Source: Dermatophagoides farinae
Lineage: Eukaryota; Arthropoda; Arachnida; Sarcoptiformes; Pyroglyphidae
Length of the DNA stretch: 64,000 nucleotides
Direction: 5' to 3'
NCBI RefSeq assembly: GCF_024713945.1
Contig: NC_134677.1
Coordinates: 5,521,001-5,585,000, forward strand
Numbering within the stretch: the first letter of the stretch is position 1; each line of letters opens with the position of its first letter. This document shows positions 14,678 through 26,914 of the stretch, piece after piece. The notes beneath the pieces were generated by a model. The model saw nothing but the letters and a program-made list of their open reading frames with translations, made no database searches and was not told where the DNA came from. A program made the position numbers and the translations under genes.

Positions 14678-15902
14678 TCAAGACCTTATGATAAGAAATA
14701 TAAACAAGAGAAATAAAAAAAGACCTGCGCCAAGAATAAGTTTTAATTTACGGACACGACTAATGCTTCGATGTGCTTTCTCAAGACTTACTGCTCCCAA
14801 TTCGACTTTATGTTCAACTTGTTCAATATTGTAATCAATCCTATCCAATGCTGAACCTTGGTCAATAACAAGTGTTTGAACTTCTTGAAATAATTGATTC
14901 AATTCAACAAATGATTTCATTATTGAATTCATTTCACGTTCACGTTCATAAAGATGGTCATTAATAGATTGATCTATTTTGTTCTGATCATTTAATGAAA
15001 TCTGTAACTGTTTCTGCTGTTGCATTTGATTATGATTATCATTATTATTGGCGAAAAAAACAGTATCATCTTCGAATGAAGTTTTCACAAATCGATTATC
15101 ACTATTTAATTCTTTTTCCAATAGATCGCTATCAAATGTGATGACAAATTCAGGATCAACTTTTGTTGCTTCATTACGTCGTTCGAAATAGACACGTTGA
15201 CAAGACCGAAACAATTGAGTAAGAGCAACGACTTCTTGTACCTGATATTGGAATATGTTTTTCAAAATATTTGATACCATTCGAGCTTGAGTTTGTGTTT
15301 GTTTCAAATTGCCATTCATCTGGCCATAACTTTTCAGTGTTTTAAAATGCATCACGATCGAATGAAGCCGATTGAATAATACGTTTAGATCTTGACATCG
15401 GCGATCGATTTCCATTTCGTAATCTTTCAGTTTTTCATTGGCCACATCATCGGCAAATATGGCTGTACTTTGCTGTTTAAGATGTTCTAATTGAGTTTTT
15501 TTCAATTGTTCAACTGTAAAATGGACAAAAATTTATATGTAAATCTTAGATATAACAATATGTCACTATACTTTTATCTCGTATATAGAAAGACTCATAA
15601 CGGAATTCATCCAATGAAGATATCCATGAAGGAAATGCTACATCATGAACTAGTTCGACATTTTGACCTACGAGAATCTTATTATTGGTCAATTCCATGT
15701 CATAAATCTCCTCATCATCGTCGCCATTATCTCCGACTAATTTGACACGTTCATCATCTTTATTAAACTTTTAAAGAATTGATAAATTAAAAAAAACTTG
15801 TACATAACAACTAAACAGACTTACATCTCGGTAAAAAGAACGATTCTTTTGAGCATTATTTCTCAAAAGAATAAAAGTTTCATTGTGACTACGACAAGCC
15901 AT
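14678..15902 (-). CDS. STX16: Syntaxin-16, Qa-SNARE of the trans-Golgi network
   Basis: Target-membrane SNARE for endosome-to-TGN fusion. Three exons on the minus strand, 15902-15825, 15767-15572 and 15513-14678, have GT-AG borders and consistent phases and give 369 residues. The first exon (MACRSHNETF, then ILLRNNAQKN) matches the characteristic syntaxin-16 N-terminus (DAFLLLRNN type), which in the family binds the SM protein Vps45. A Habc-like helical region follows. The SNARE motif carries the family signature DQGSALDRIDYNIEQ. The last 20 or so residues are a hydrophobic tail anchor (LILGAGLFLFLLFIFLII) ending three residues before the stop. A Gln/Asn-rich insert separates Habc from the SNARE motif. 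The gene is divergent from glycerate kinase with 272 bp between start codons. Confidence 0.93.
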
Positions 15903-16174
15903 AATAATTTATTTAAAGTCTGTCACTCTTAAGAATGATGGAGATGAATTTGGAACTCCAATTTTTATTTTGTTTTTTCAAAAAATGTAGATTCATGTGT
16001 GCACATTCAAGGGAGCTACTGTATCACAAAATTTAATTTATAAAAATCAATTCTAGATTGATTAATTTGGAATTGTAACATGAAACAGATGTTTGCATAA
16101 ATATTTTTGACGATTTCATTCTATTTGCACAAAGTGGCTATACGAACTCGATAGGATCGTATTTTATTTGCGAT
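15903..16174. promoter_or_regulatory. Shared divergent promoter region, syntaxin-16 / glycerate kinase
   Basis: Only 272 bp separate the two start codons, which point away from each other. Both promoters and 5'UTRs must therefore lie here, unless an untranslated exon sits elsewhere. No TATA box or other motif is obvious enough to assign. The bidirectional-promoter call is inferred from spacing alone. Confidence 0.45.
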
Positions 16175-17683
16175 ATGTCGAAACCGAGTGTCCAAATTTT
16201 GAATCAGATTTTTACTTCGGCAGTCAATGCTGTATTACCTCAACAATTAATTCGATCGGCCATTCGATTCGAATCTCAAGATGGTATATTGAATATTCGA
16301 TTGAGACAGGCCGATAGCGATCAGCTAAAATGGCATAAAATTCGGATGGTCGATCGTGATGTATTCCTGTTCGGGGCCGGTAAGTTTTGGATAAAAAGTG
16401 TTCATATCATTCAAAATTGTCAATAATTGTAGGAAAAGCCATTGTGGGAATGTGTCAAGAATTGTTGGAACAAATCGATAATACTCAATTATCAATTAGA
16501 GTCAAAGGTCATTTAAACATACCTTTTAGTTCAACTGTTGAAAAACCACATTTGTTCTCCAAATACAACACTATCTATCAGGAATGTGGAAGAAATAATA
16601 TGCCCGATGATTATTCTGTCCAAAGTACCAAAGAATTAATGCAAAAACTTCGCCAACATGTAACTCAGCACTCGAATCCATTAGTCATAGGCTTCATATC
16701 TGGTGGTGGTTCAGCATTGTTATCGCTTCCTAAAGAATCGATTTCGATACAAGATAAATTAAATGTCATCACATCAATGGTACGACACGGTGCAAACATT
16801 ATCGAGTTGAATTCGATACGAAGTTGTTTATCAAGTGTCAAACATGGAAAACTTGCACAACAAATATTTGAATGGAATGTGCATTCAGAATTGTTCACAT
16901 TTATCATTAGTGATATTATTGGTGACCCAATCGAAATGATTGCCAGTGGTCCTACTGTCCTACAGTCAGCTCGATTGAAACCGGAAGAAGTTTTGCGAAA
17001 ATATTCTCTCAAATTCGAAGAAAGAATCAGTAAACAAATCACTACCGAGCACAGAGAAATGCTGCCCAGAATCAATTTAACCAACGTAATTATCGGCAGC
17101 AATTCTATAGCATTGAATGAAGCAAAAATACAAGCTGAAAATTTCGGTTTTAAAGTTGTAATGCTAGGTTCAGGGCTTTCAGGTGAAGCACGGTCGATCG
17201 TTCGTAAACTTATAGGAATGATCCGTAATTATAAATTTGTACCAGAAGATCGATCTCGATTCAAAGGAATTGTATGGCTTGCTGGTGGGGAGGCTACCAT
17301 TCGTATGGATCAAACAAGAAAATTAGGTCCGTAAAATTAAACTATTCAAACTAAAATCTTTAAAATTTTCTCTCTGTTTTTTAGGAATCGGTGGTCGATG
17401 TCAAGAAATGGGTATATTATTTCTAGATGAAATGGATAGTCTTGGTTGGGTTGGTCCTGAAATTTACGCTCTGTTTGCCGGAACTGATGGCCAAGATGGT
17501 CCGACACCAGTGAGCGGAGTTCAATTAAAGTGGCCATTTAAATCTCCTAATACTTGGAAGCAATCATTGGTTAATCATGATTCGTATAATTTTTGGCTCG
17601 AAAATGCACCAGAATGTCTAATTCGAAGCGGAATAACTGGAACAAATGTCATGGACATTTATGCATTAATGATTCAATTCTGA
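16175..17683 (+). CDS. GLYCTK: Glycerate kinase (class II, GLYCTK family)
   Basis: Phosphorylates D-glycerate to 2-phosphoglycerate in serine and fructose catabolism. Exons 16175-16379, 16433-17326 and 17385-17683 join in frame to 465 residues. Family blocks in order: FGAGKAIVGMCQ near residue 67, ISGGGSALL with the glycine-rich phosphate loop, HGANIIELNSIRSCLS, SDIIGDPIEMIASGPTV, VIIGSNSIALNEA, WLAGGEATI, the TDGQDGPT loop and the C-terminal GITGTNVMD. All are typical of GLYCTK. Two oddities stand out. The conserved GGRNQE block reads GGRCQE here (Asn to Cys). The donor of intron 2 is a weak GTCCGT, but it is the only one that keeps the conserved frame. No mitochondrial leader is evident, so cytosolic location is likely. 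Confidence 0.95.
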
Positions 17684-17929
17684 AAATTCGTTATAAGCGC
17701 CATCTGAGCTTGTTTTTTCACACAATTCATCACATGTGATGCATCGAAAAGAAAGTAACAGTGGCGAGTACTTTCCAAAAATTTGTAAATTTTCATCAAT
17801 ATTGGCGAAAAAACTTGCCATTGTTGATGAGTACTCGTTAAAAGTTTTATTTCTTTGTTTATAACTTGATTTACTGGGTGTATTTTTTAATTGTGCAATT
17901 TCTCAAATAATGTGATAAATTTTTTAAAA

Positions 17930-19933
17930 ATGCTTAAATTAGATTCAAATGATGATGATGATGAAGTCGAGATAATGAAAAGGTAAATTCCAATAAATGA
18001 CTAAGTTGTGTTGAATTTAATTTTAAAAACTTCATTTTCACAAAAGTAAAAGCAAATTATCCAACATATTTGATGATGATGGTGATAATAATTTGATTGA
18101 GGATTCAAAATCTCGTTTATTTTACAAACCAAAACAAAATAAAAAAACCGAAGAAAAATCATCTCGGAGATCGTCATCTGCTTCAAATTCTTCTGGATCG
18201 AAATTGACTGTTCTTATTGCGTTTGCCGTCGATGTTTATAAATTGTAAGATTTTAATGATTTTTTATTTAATTTTTTTTATAATCATACTTTGTTCTTTA
18301 TAAAAGTGAAAATTCACAATATTCTTATGTAGGAAAATTTGGACTTGCATTGTGCGGTAATGAGCAAGAATCTTTATATCGAATTATTTTATATACGGCC
18401 AAAAATCAGCCGATCTGTTCGGCTACAATATCGGAAAATTTTCCCTTTCTTGTTAGTTGTTAACAATTTTGTATTTTTCATTTGTTATCATTCATTATTT
18501 TTTTTTCATAGTGTCAGCAAAAAAATTATTGCCTTATTCAGGATGACCAACGACAAAAATGGTCCATATTGTTTAGCAGTCATTCCGACGTATGTCAATT
18601 TTGTCGCCATCTTGCTCATTGTTTGTTTTCCGTTCGATTCATAAAACATAGTGATAATGGTGACATTTCAGTTAAACAACCATTAGGTTTTCATGAACAA
18701 CTCAATGATGATTGGAGTAAAAAATACGAATTGATGAATACTTTGATCTGTTTTCGGTTAGAAATTACTGCGTTCGAACAGAATTATTCCTTGCATTCTA
18801 ATCTTCGAGGCTCTGCCATTTGGCTTGAAGAATCTGTACATCGATGTGCATTAAAAGATGATAACCGGCAATTATTCAAATGGATTTGTAAGAATCCTGG
18901 TGATCGTTATTACCTTGTCATACCATACTCACAATTTGATCATTATCGAAAAATCATTCCGATTGAAAAGCTTGACAAATTTGTTAAACAAAAACAAGAT
19001 AAAATCTGGAAAATAGCCATAGAAATCGAAATGGTCGGTTTTGAAGCAGTTGAACCAACAAATCTAGAATCTAGTCATCAATCATCATCCGAAACTCTTG
19101 AAACAAAAGATAAGAGTATAGATTTAGCAACGAAAATGTCACGAATCGGAGCTATGCCAATCTTTCCATTAATCCAACAAATTCAAAACACTGCAGATAT
19201 TCAACGTTCAACAACCAGAAATGAAATTGAAGAAATTCACAATGATGATCAACAGCTTCGAGATGATAATCCAAATAGATCATCGGTTAATTCTTTAGAT
19301 TATTTTCAAAATTTTTTACAAACTAAATTTGATTTGATTACAAAAAATTTCGAAGATTTAAAGCATCAAATCGACATTAGTAAAAAATCGAACGATAACA
19401 ATATTTTACAACATACCAATCTTACACTAGATTCGGCCCTTCTAATGAATTCAATACAGAAAATTATTGATGAAAATCATAAACTCAAATCAGAAATCGA
19501 AGAAAAAAAATTGGAAACAACTCGTGTGCAACAGAAACTATTTCAAATGATTGATCGTGGCGATACCGGTTGTTTATCTCCACCGAATGCTGAATTAATT
19601 TTAAAATTAAAAGAAGAGATAGTCGATCTTAAAGATCGAATCCAAAGACTCAAAGAGGAAAACTACCGGTCAATGCAAATAAATTATCCAGCACCTAGAC
19701 CACGAGCTCGTAATCAAATGAAACAAATATTTCATGATATTCGTGAACGATTCAATCTTCATCCTAAGCTGGAATCTTTATCGGAACAAAATCGACAACT
19801 AGTTGATGATGTTCTTGCCGAAGTGTTGACAATGCAGATTGAATCCAGTGATTCATTTACTATCCATAATAATGTTTCTCATAATAATCATGATGACGAG
19901 CATGAACAGCTGAAACAAGAACCAACTATTTAA
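17930..19933 (+). CDS. FKBP15: FKBP15 (WAFL) homologue with eroded FKBP domain
   Basis: In vertebrates FKBP15 acts on early endosomes and actin. Exons are 17930-17982, 18047-18244, 18307-18451 and 18512-19933; all join in frame to 605 residues. The acceptor of exon 2 could also be 6 bases downstream. The N-terminus keeps the acidic start, the FYKPKQNKK patch and the WH1-like domain (SGSKLTVLIAFAVDVYKF, SYVGKFGLALCGN, DDQRQKWSILF). Residues about 190-312 occupy the FKBP position but lack recognisable FKBP active-site wording. Then come the SRIGAMPIFPL motif near residue 341, a coiled coil (about 440-520) starting with LTLDSALLMNSIQKIIDEN, and the C-terminal block NQMKQIFHDIRERFNL. The vertebrate protein has a far longer coiled coil. 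The gene starts 246 bp after the glycerate kinase stop. AATAAA lies at 20058-20063. Confidence 0.88.
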
Positions 19934-22465
19934 ATTGATAGGCAATTTTTAATCAAAAGAATAACTCGTCGAATTTGAAATGTGATTGTATTCATCTGTT
20001 TTGTATGTTCTCATATGAATTTTAAATTGAAAAAATAAGAAAATTCAAAAAAAAATCAATAAAAAACCACTTTTTTAGTTCAGATATGATTCATAATGAC
20101 ACATAAATGAAACTCGGAAATCGGTTTCGAATTTTTTTTCCTGACTATCCTTTATGATGATCATTTTATAATCGACGTCGCAACAAAAAAAAATCATTTT
20201 CAATGTTTCTGCATATGCTATCTGAATGTTGATGTATTTGTTCGAAATGATAATTTTTTTGTTTTGTTTATTTCGTCAAAACATTCAAATATTAATAAAA
20301 CATTAGCCGCATTGTTTATCTGCTTGTGTGTCTATTTGAATGCAACCAATGTTACGGAACAACAGTCACAATTTGAAACAAACAACGAATAATATTTCTA
20401 TTTTTTCATTGGTCATTATGTTTTGTATAGAAACATCGGATACATCTAATCGTCTATCCATTCATCTTTAAGGCGAACATATTATCGGAAATTTTTTTTT
20501 TCATAACTTTTTTTTCGGAAGCAACAACAACAACAACAGCATTATATATGTAGATGGATTCGATGATGATTGAAACAAATTATTCACTTTATAAGCCATC
20601 TGTTGCATATCATATTGTTGATTGTTTAGAAATTTTTCTCCCTTAAAATGCTACCACGGTAGCCACGAATTTCTGCTTCAATGAATGACAATTATATGAC
20701 GAAGACAAGACAATATTGTTGTTGTACATACAATGCATGCCATGTTTTGATGGAATGATTGATCGATTAATCATCATCATACAAAGATAAAATACATGTT
20801 GAGATTTGAAATTATCGTTTTTTATTATTACATGACCGAACCGATCATTTCCGAAAGAATTAGGAAATCAATTGCAAATTATCATACGTCATTTATTGAT
20901 GTGCTAGATGGAATTTGTTTTTTTTAGTTACAAGATTCTTTTTGTTTGTTCGAATTTTCTCTGGCTTTTCATTAGAATCAGTTTTATTGGAAAAAATGTT
21001 TTCATTGAACAAATTCTTTTTTTTCTCTTGTTATTGTGCTCGTGCATGTAGTGATCCATCATCATAATCATCATCTTAATCCATCTAAAACTACCAAATC
21101 CTACAACATCGAATATGATGATAATCCACAAAAATACACGCAATAATTTAGCTAAAAATAGCTTTTCCATTGGCTCATCATCATCACTATGATGCGTGAA
21201 ATAAAATGAAAATGACCACAACTGACGTTAACGAACAACATAGTCGGCCGTCTTTTCTTCAATCCATATTATGATGAACGCAAAATCATGAAAGTTGAAA
21301 AAGAAAATGAAATGATATCTCACAATTCATATATTCAAACCACAACCCAAATTGTAAACGTGTGATTCGACCAATGAATGAATGAGTCGTCGGACATCAT
21401 CATTGTCAGAAAAAAAGAAAAGAAAATTGTTCAAGCTTCCCATCATTATCATCTATTCTCATCATCAAACTACCACAATGGCGATGATGATAAGTTTAAA
21501 TTATTTTTTTTTTTGCTATTGACTACCGCTTTTTCAACACTTTATATTTATCACCAAATATAAATATATTGAATCATATATAGTGTTAAAAATATCAGAT
21601 TCGAATCCTTTGCTATGACGTTTGTTGCCTATCACTATTTTAACTTATTTTGATTTTCTTTTCTTTATATATCATCGTTTACCGATAAAAAACGATAGAA
21701 AAAAATTTGAAAACATGTGTCTGGATGTGATTTTTGGTTTTTAAAACATACAATTGATTGAATTTCATAAATTTTGTAACGGAAAATGAAAGTTTTTTTT
21801 TCATTAGATTAGATTTCACTTGTCTACACAAGCGATAGTTTTTTTCAATTTGTTTAATTCAATTATTTTCTTGATTCATTAATAGTCACTGAGGTTATTA
21901 GGTTATTCAATATAACGTGATCATTATGGCTAATGATGATGATCAACATATATGTTAAATGTTTTCCGCTATTCGACATTGTATTATGAGATCGATGTTA
22001 TACAAAACATTTTTTTATTATTTCAATTGTATACAGAAAGAAATGTACGATTCCGTTTGTATATCATGTCCGTTCATCATCATTATCATCTGGATTGATT
22101 AACAACGACAACAACAACAACAACAATAATCATAATAATGGTAAGAGGAGAAGAAAAATTCTCCATAACAATTACATAATAATGATTATGGTTGATCATT
22201 ACATGGAACACTTTTTGATAATGATCATTTATTTAATTCTATTCAATTCAATTTTAAACTACAAAGAAAAAAATGAAAAAAAAATATTCAAGTTCCTCAT
22301 TCAATGGTAATGGAAGGAAACATATAAACACATGCATAAAAGACAGAAAAACACCTTTGGCATATTTGTATTTTTATATTATTCATCATCTAGATCTGGA
22401 TCCAAAATTTCAATGGGTGCCCATGTAATTGAATATTGTATGTCTATCCATTGTCTTTTTTGTCA

Positions 22466-22499
<34 letters not shown>

Positions 22500-25400
22500 G
22501 GTGGTGGTGGTGGTGGTGGTGGTGGTGGTGGTGGACACAACACCATAGACGACACCTGTCGATCAAATGAAACCATCAAATTATACTTTATCTAAAATGA
22601 TCAGTATAATTTTTCTTTTATTGTCTGTTGTTGTTTTTTTAGGCTTTTCTTGTCACATTAAAATTATTATTATTATTATTATCATCATATATCTAATCTA
22701 TATCACACATACTCTAAACACTATGTTTTTTAATAATAGCCAAATGGAACAAAGCAATAGGCATTGTTCGCAATCACACATACAATACACACACATGAAC
22801 AGTTATCGCTGCAGGTGAATTGATTGTTATTGAGATCAATTGGACACTTATAGTTGGAACTGAAATTCATTCAAGAAAGAAAAAAAAGAAACAAATTCGT
22901 GCTCTCCGATCCGATGATTTTTTTTGTTGTTAAAATTTTTATTTTCATGTTTATTGTTTTGACAAATTTTCATAACTATATTTATAAATTAAAAATCATT
23001 GTGATCATCACCGAGAAAAAAAATATGAAAAAGTGAGAAAACTATAGTATATACTATTAGTTATCACTGAGGTCGACGATGAATGGGAAACATTTTGAAA
23101 AAAAAATTGTTAATATATCTAGTTTAGTTTTGTCAACAAAATTTTACTGAAATTATTTTTACCGTTCATTTAATCGGCTGCAAAAATAGCCGATTTTGTT
23201 TTTTTTTTGTTGAAAAAAAAACAAAATTTTCATTTACTGTTGACAAGGATCATCATCTCTTTTTCTGTCCACACTATATATGTATGTGTGTGTGTGTTTG
23301 TGTTTTAAATTCGAAAACCTAGAAAAATATCACAGATATAGAATTCAGGTAAGAGATATTTTTAGTATAATACGATATATGATTTGTGATAATCATCATT
23401 ATCATTAATTATGGATGATATGATATGTTTATGCTGGCGTGCATTATTAGTTTTTCTTATTAAAAAAAAATTTTTATCATCGTTTTTCATAAGATAAAAT
23501 CACGAAGAAGGAAAGAACAGTCATTTTGTTCGATTGACCGTTTACCGACAACACGAAATTCATACTGATGCAACAACAACAACAACAACAAAATTCGTCA
23601 TAATTTTGAAAAAAAAGTTCAAAGTATTTGTCCTTGATCAAAAATCGATTATATTGACATTTTTTTTTCTAGCGCTTTTATCATTCATATATATTATCAT
23701 CAATACATATTATAATGGATTCTAACAGTATATGGATTGAATGAATGGGTAAAATATGCAAAAAAAAATCCGTTGTAATGCTCATATAAGATCCATAGAA
23801 ATATTGGTCATTATGATGTTGATGATCAATATCTTTGACCAACATCTTTTCATCAACACAATATGATTAGCAATCAACGAGCAGTATGTTATCTGTGATT
23901 CATTCATATTTTTTTTCTTTGATTTTCATTTCTGTCAATAATTTAATATATATAGAAATTGTTCAAGCAAAAATATCAACATTGACTTGATCAATACATT
24001 TATTCATTCATCAATCCTATTAAGATTCATATTATAGTCAATAATAAAAACTAAATATTTTCTTTTTTATTATTATATCAAACATGAAACATGAATGATC
24101 GAATTGACAAATTGTCGAAAGTCTTTTATCCTTGCTCTCCACATGAATATTAGATACGCCATCACACTTTATTATTATTTTTTCATTATAAGTAACCATA
24201 AATTGATCACATGCAAATGTTCAAATTATATTTGATCTTAGATTGATCATAATCTTGTATATATCGGATAGTAATAATGCAAATTCATTTTGACCAGATT
24301 CAATTATTATTTGTTATTTTTGTTTCATTCCTAATCTATTATTCAAACAAAACAAAATTCCTATTCCTATACACATATAATAATCATTGAAAATTCAAAG
24401 TTGATTATTTATCATATATTACGATTATGTTTGCCCACAAGACAATTGATTATTTAGTTTAATATAAATTTTTTTTTCCAATAACAAATAAATAGATAAA
24501 AAATCTTGACCTTTTTTTAACTTTATCTTTTTTTTCTTTTTCTTTTTATTTAGCTTTGTAAATAAACATCACATGATGCTTTATTTTATTCGACTTTTTT
24601 CCATATGATGATAACTATATCATTAGATGGCAAAAAAAACATTTTCATTTTTTTTATATTTACCTGCAAGTTTTTAGTTCATTCAGTATTATATAAGTTG
24701 GTACATCTTGTCACTTTCTATCTCTGTATCTCTGTCACTTTATGTGTCCACTTTATGAAAACTTGTTGTTTCATAAAACTAACCAAAAATAATGATGATG
24801 ATGATGATAATAAGGATGAGGATCGTATCAAAAGTGGAATTTGTTTCATTTCTCATCATCACTCATATCTTGACCATACCATTTTATTCATCCTGATAGT
24901 CAAGAGTTGGAACTCAACTGTTTTTTTTTCGTTGATTGAACAGAAAAAAAAGTTCATCATCATTATCAGACAGAGAAAATGATGATGAACATTATAGATA
25001 ATGAATAATCTTTGTATTATAATTCGAAAAATTATCCATTATTATATATTATTATTATCATATTTAATACACCTTATGTTGTATAATTTCTCTAAAATAA
25101 CTGTTTAATAACTATTTAATTATATATGATGAAGATGAGACTTTGATACTGTACAAGTTACTGCACAGAGAGAAAAATTTGTCTCAAGTCCAAAAACAAC
25201 TTTATCAATCTATTTATATGGAACACGAAAATTTTGGAAGTGAGAAATGCACATAATTGATTATCTAGCCCATAAGCATATTCATTTTTTTTGTACGACC
25301 ATATTAAAATGTTCCAGAAATATCAGATGAAATAGTTTCCAAATCTAACCACAAAATGATGATAAAAATCTTTATTTGTTCAACCTTTATTATTCAACCA

Positions 25401-26914
25401 ATAGCTTAATTTAAAATATTACAATTAAATAAATCTCAGCTTATGAGAACATGATCAAAATAATGATTTCGTTAGCAATATAAACTGTTAATATTGATGA
25501 AAATTTTCATCTAATAATTTTCTGAACATCTTGTCACTTAATATTAATATTGTTTTATTGCTTTACCACCCAACGACTGATCGTCATAGTTAATTTTCAA
25601 GAAAAAAAAAGAAAAATAATCAGGACAAAATAAATGGATAAAATAATTATCCGGTTTAATTTGTAGCATACATAACAAATGACACTTGACCATCACTATT
25701 GTATAATAAAATGGTTCGATGATCATTTGCCATGGTCATTTGCAATGAATCCATATGTTCATTAAGCCACGCGCAACATTTCGACTGACAGGTGTTTTTA
25801 AGCCGCCATAAAAATCAAATGGCATGATCTCGTTATTGTAATTGTTATGGGAATCTGTGAACCGAAGCGACATTTTGTCATTTTTGATCTACATCCTGAT
25901 GATGAATGATCATCTGAATTCAAGATGATAGCGATGATGGCGCTCATCATGTCGTTGCTCAATGGCCATATTATTTTTTCGATTCATCATATAGTCATCA
26001 TCGTCGAGTAATTGGATCAGATTGTTATCTCGTTCGGTCAAGTCATCTAGTTTTTGTCTTGTATATTATGAAAAATCCTACGTTTTTTTTGACAGAAATT
26101 TTTTTTTCGTCTCAAAAAAACCACTCGATTCATTTTGTTCGATTATCATTTGATTACATTTAGTGACAACAAAAAAAAGTGTTAAAGATGTGTTGTATTA
26201 CAAGTGATGCTCGACAAACTATGTTCATCATCATCTGGTAAAAAAAGAGTCGTGCTATAATCAAGTAACAATTTTTTTTGTCTAAAAATGTTTTCACTTT
26301 TTTCCGGTTTTCCTGAATTATTGTAATGCACATTCGCAGTAATTGTCATCAATGTTTGTTTTTTATCATATCGAAGGTTGGTGGAAGATTGCGAGAAAAA
26401 GTTTTTTTTTAAACAGAATGATCCAAAATCAAGAAGACGTTTATTCATTGATATGATATGAGAGACACACAGACACACAGTTATCATATAAAAACGAAAA
26501 AGAGTCCCTTAAGATTAAACAAAAAAAATTATTTGAGAGAAAATCCAACTATACGGATTTTGGGCATTTTTGATGATCAAATTCAAGACTGATGAATTGA
26601 AAAATGGTTGGTTTTTTATTTTCATTTCTGCACTTACCCAACAAACATCTTCATGATGATTTTCGTCACATTAAGAAAAAATATCATTGATGTTGAACCT
26701 TTTTAAATTAAAATTACAATTTATAATTTGATTTAAATTAAATTTTTATTGTTTTTTAAAATCATTCATTTATCGATGAAATAAATATTTATCGCTTGTA
26801 AACAGTAAATGTTATCATCATTATCACCGGCAATTTTTTATATATTGCAATCGTGTTTTTGTGTGATTTATCGTGTGTTAGTATCGTTTGTTCCATATTG
26901 TTATAATTAAAATA
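19934..26914. other. 7 kb gene-free block upstream of the MH2-protein gene
   Basis: No supported exon on either strand. The first 130 bases are the FKBP15 3'UTR, with AATAAA at 20058-20063. The rest is AT-rich with many short ATC/GAT and CAA triplet runs, A/T homopolymers and one striking GTG repeat (listed separately). Open frames here are short and dominated by simple-sequence residues. It may contain regulatory sequence or untranslated first exons of the gene at 26915, but I cannot point to any. Confidence 0.55.
22465..22534. repeat. (ATG)n(GTG)n compound triplet repeat, about 70 bp
   Basis: Roughly six GAT/ATG triplets pass straight into about 16 perfect GTG/GGT triplets. This is the longest pure repeat and the most GC-rich tract in an otherwise very AT-rich block. 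One frame reads as poly-Asp followed by poly-Gly inside an 87-codon frame. I take this as an accidental open frame because its flanks look non-coding. Confidence 0.97.

Noticed and set aside
16665-17102. 145-codon minus-strand frame opposite glycerate kinase
   Set aside because: Antisense shadow of a strongly conserved exon.
18307-18350. Alternative acceptor at the second AG (ATGTAG) for FKBP15 exon 3
   Set aside because: It breaks the reading frame within a few codons; the upstream acceptor at 18306 keeps the frame and restores the family sequence around GKFGLALCGN.
22332-22595. 87-codon frame with poly-Asp and poly-Gly
   Set aside because: Created by the ATG/GTG microsatellite; flanking codons look random.
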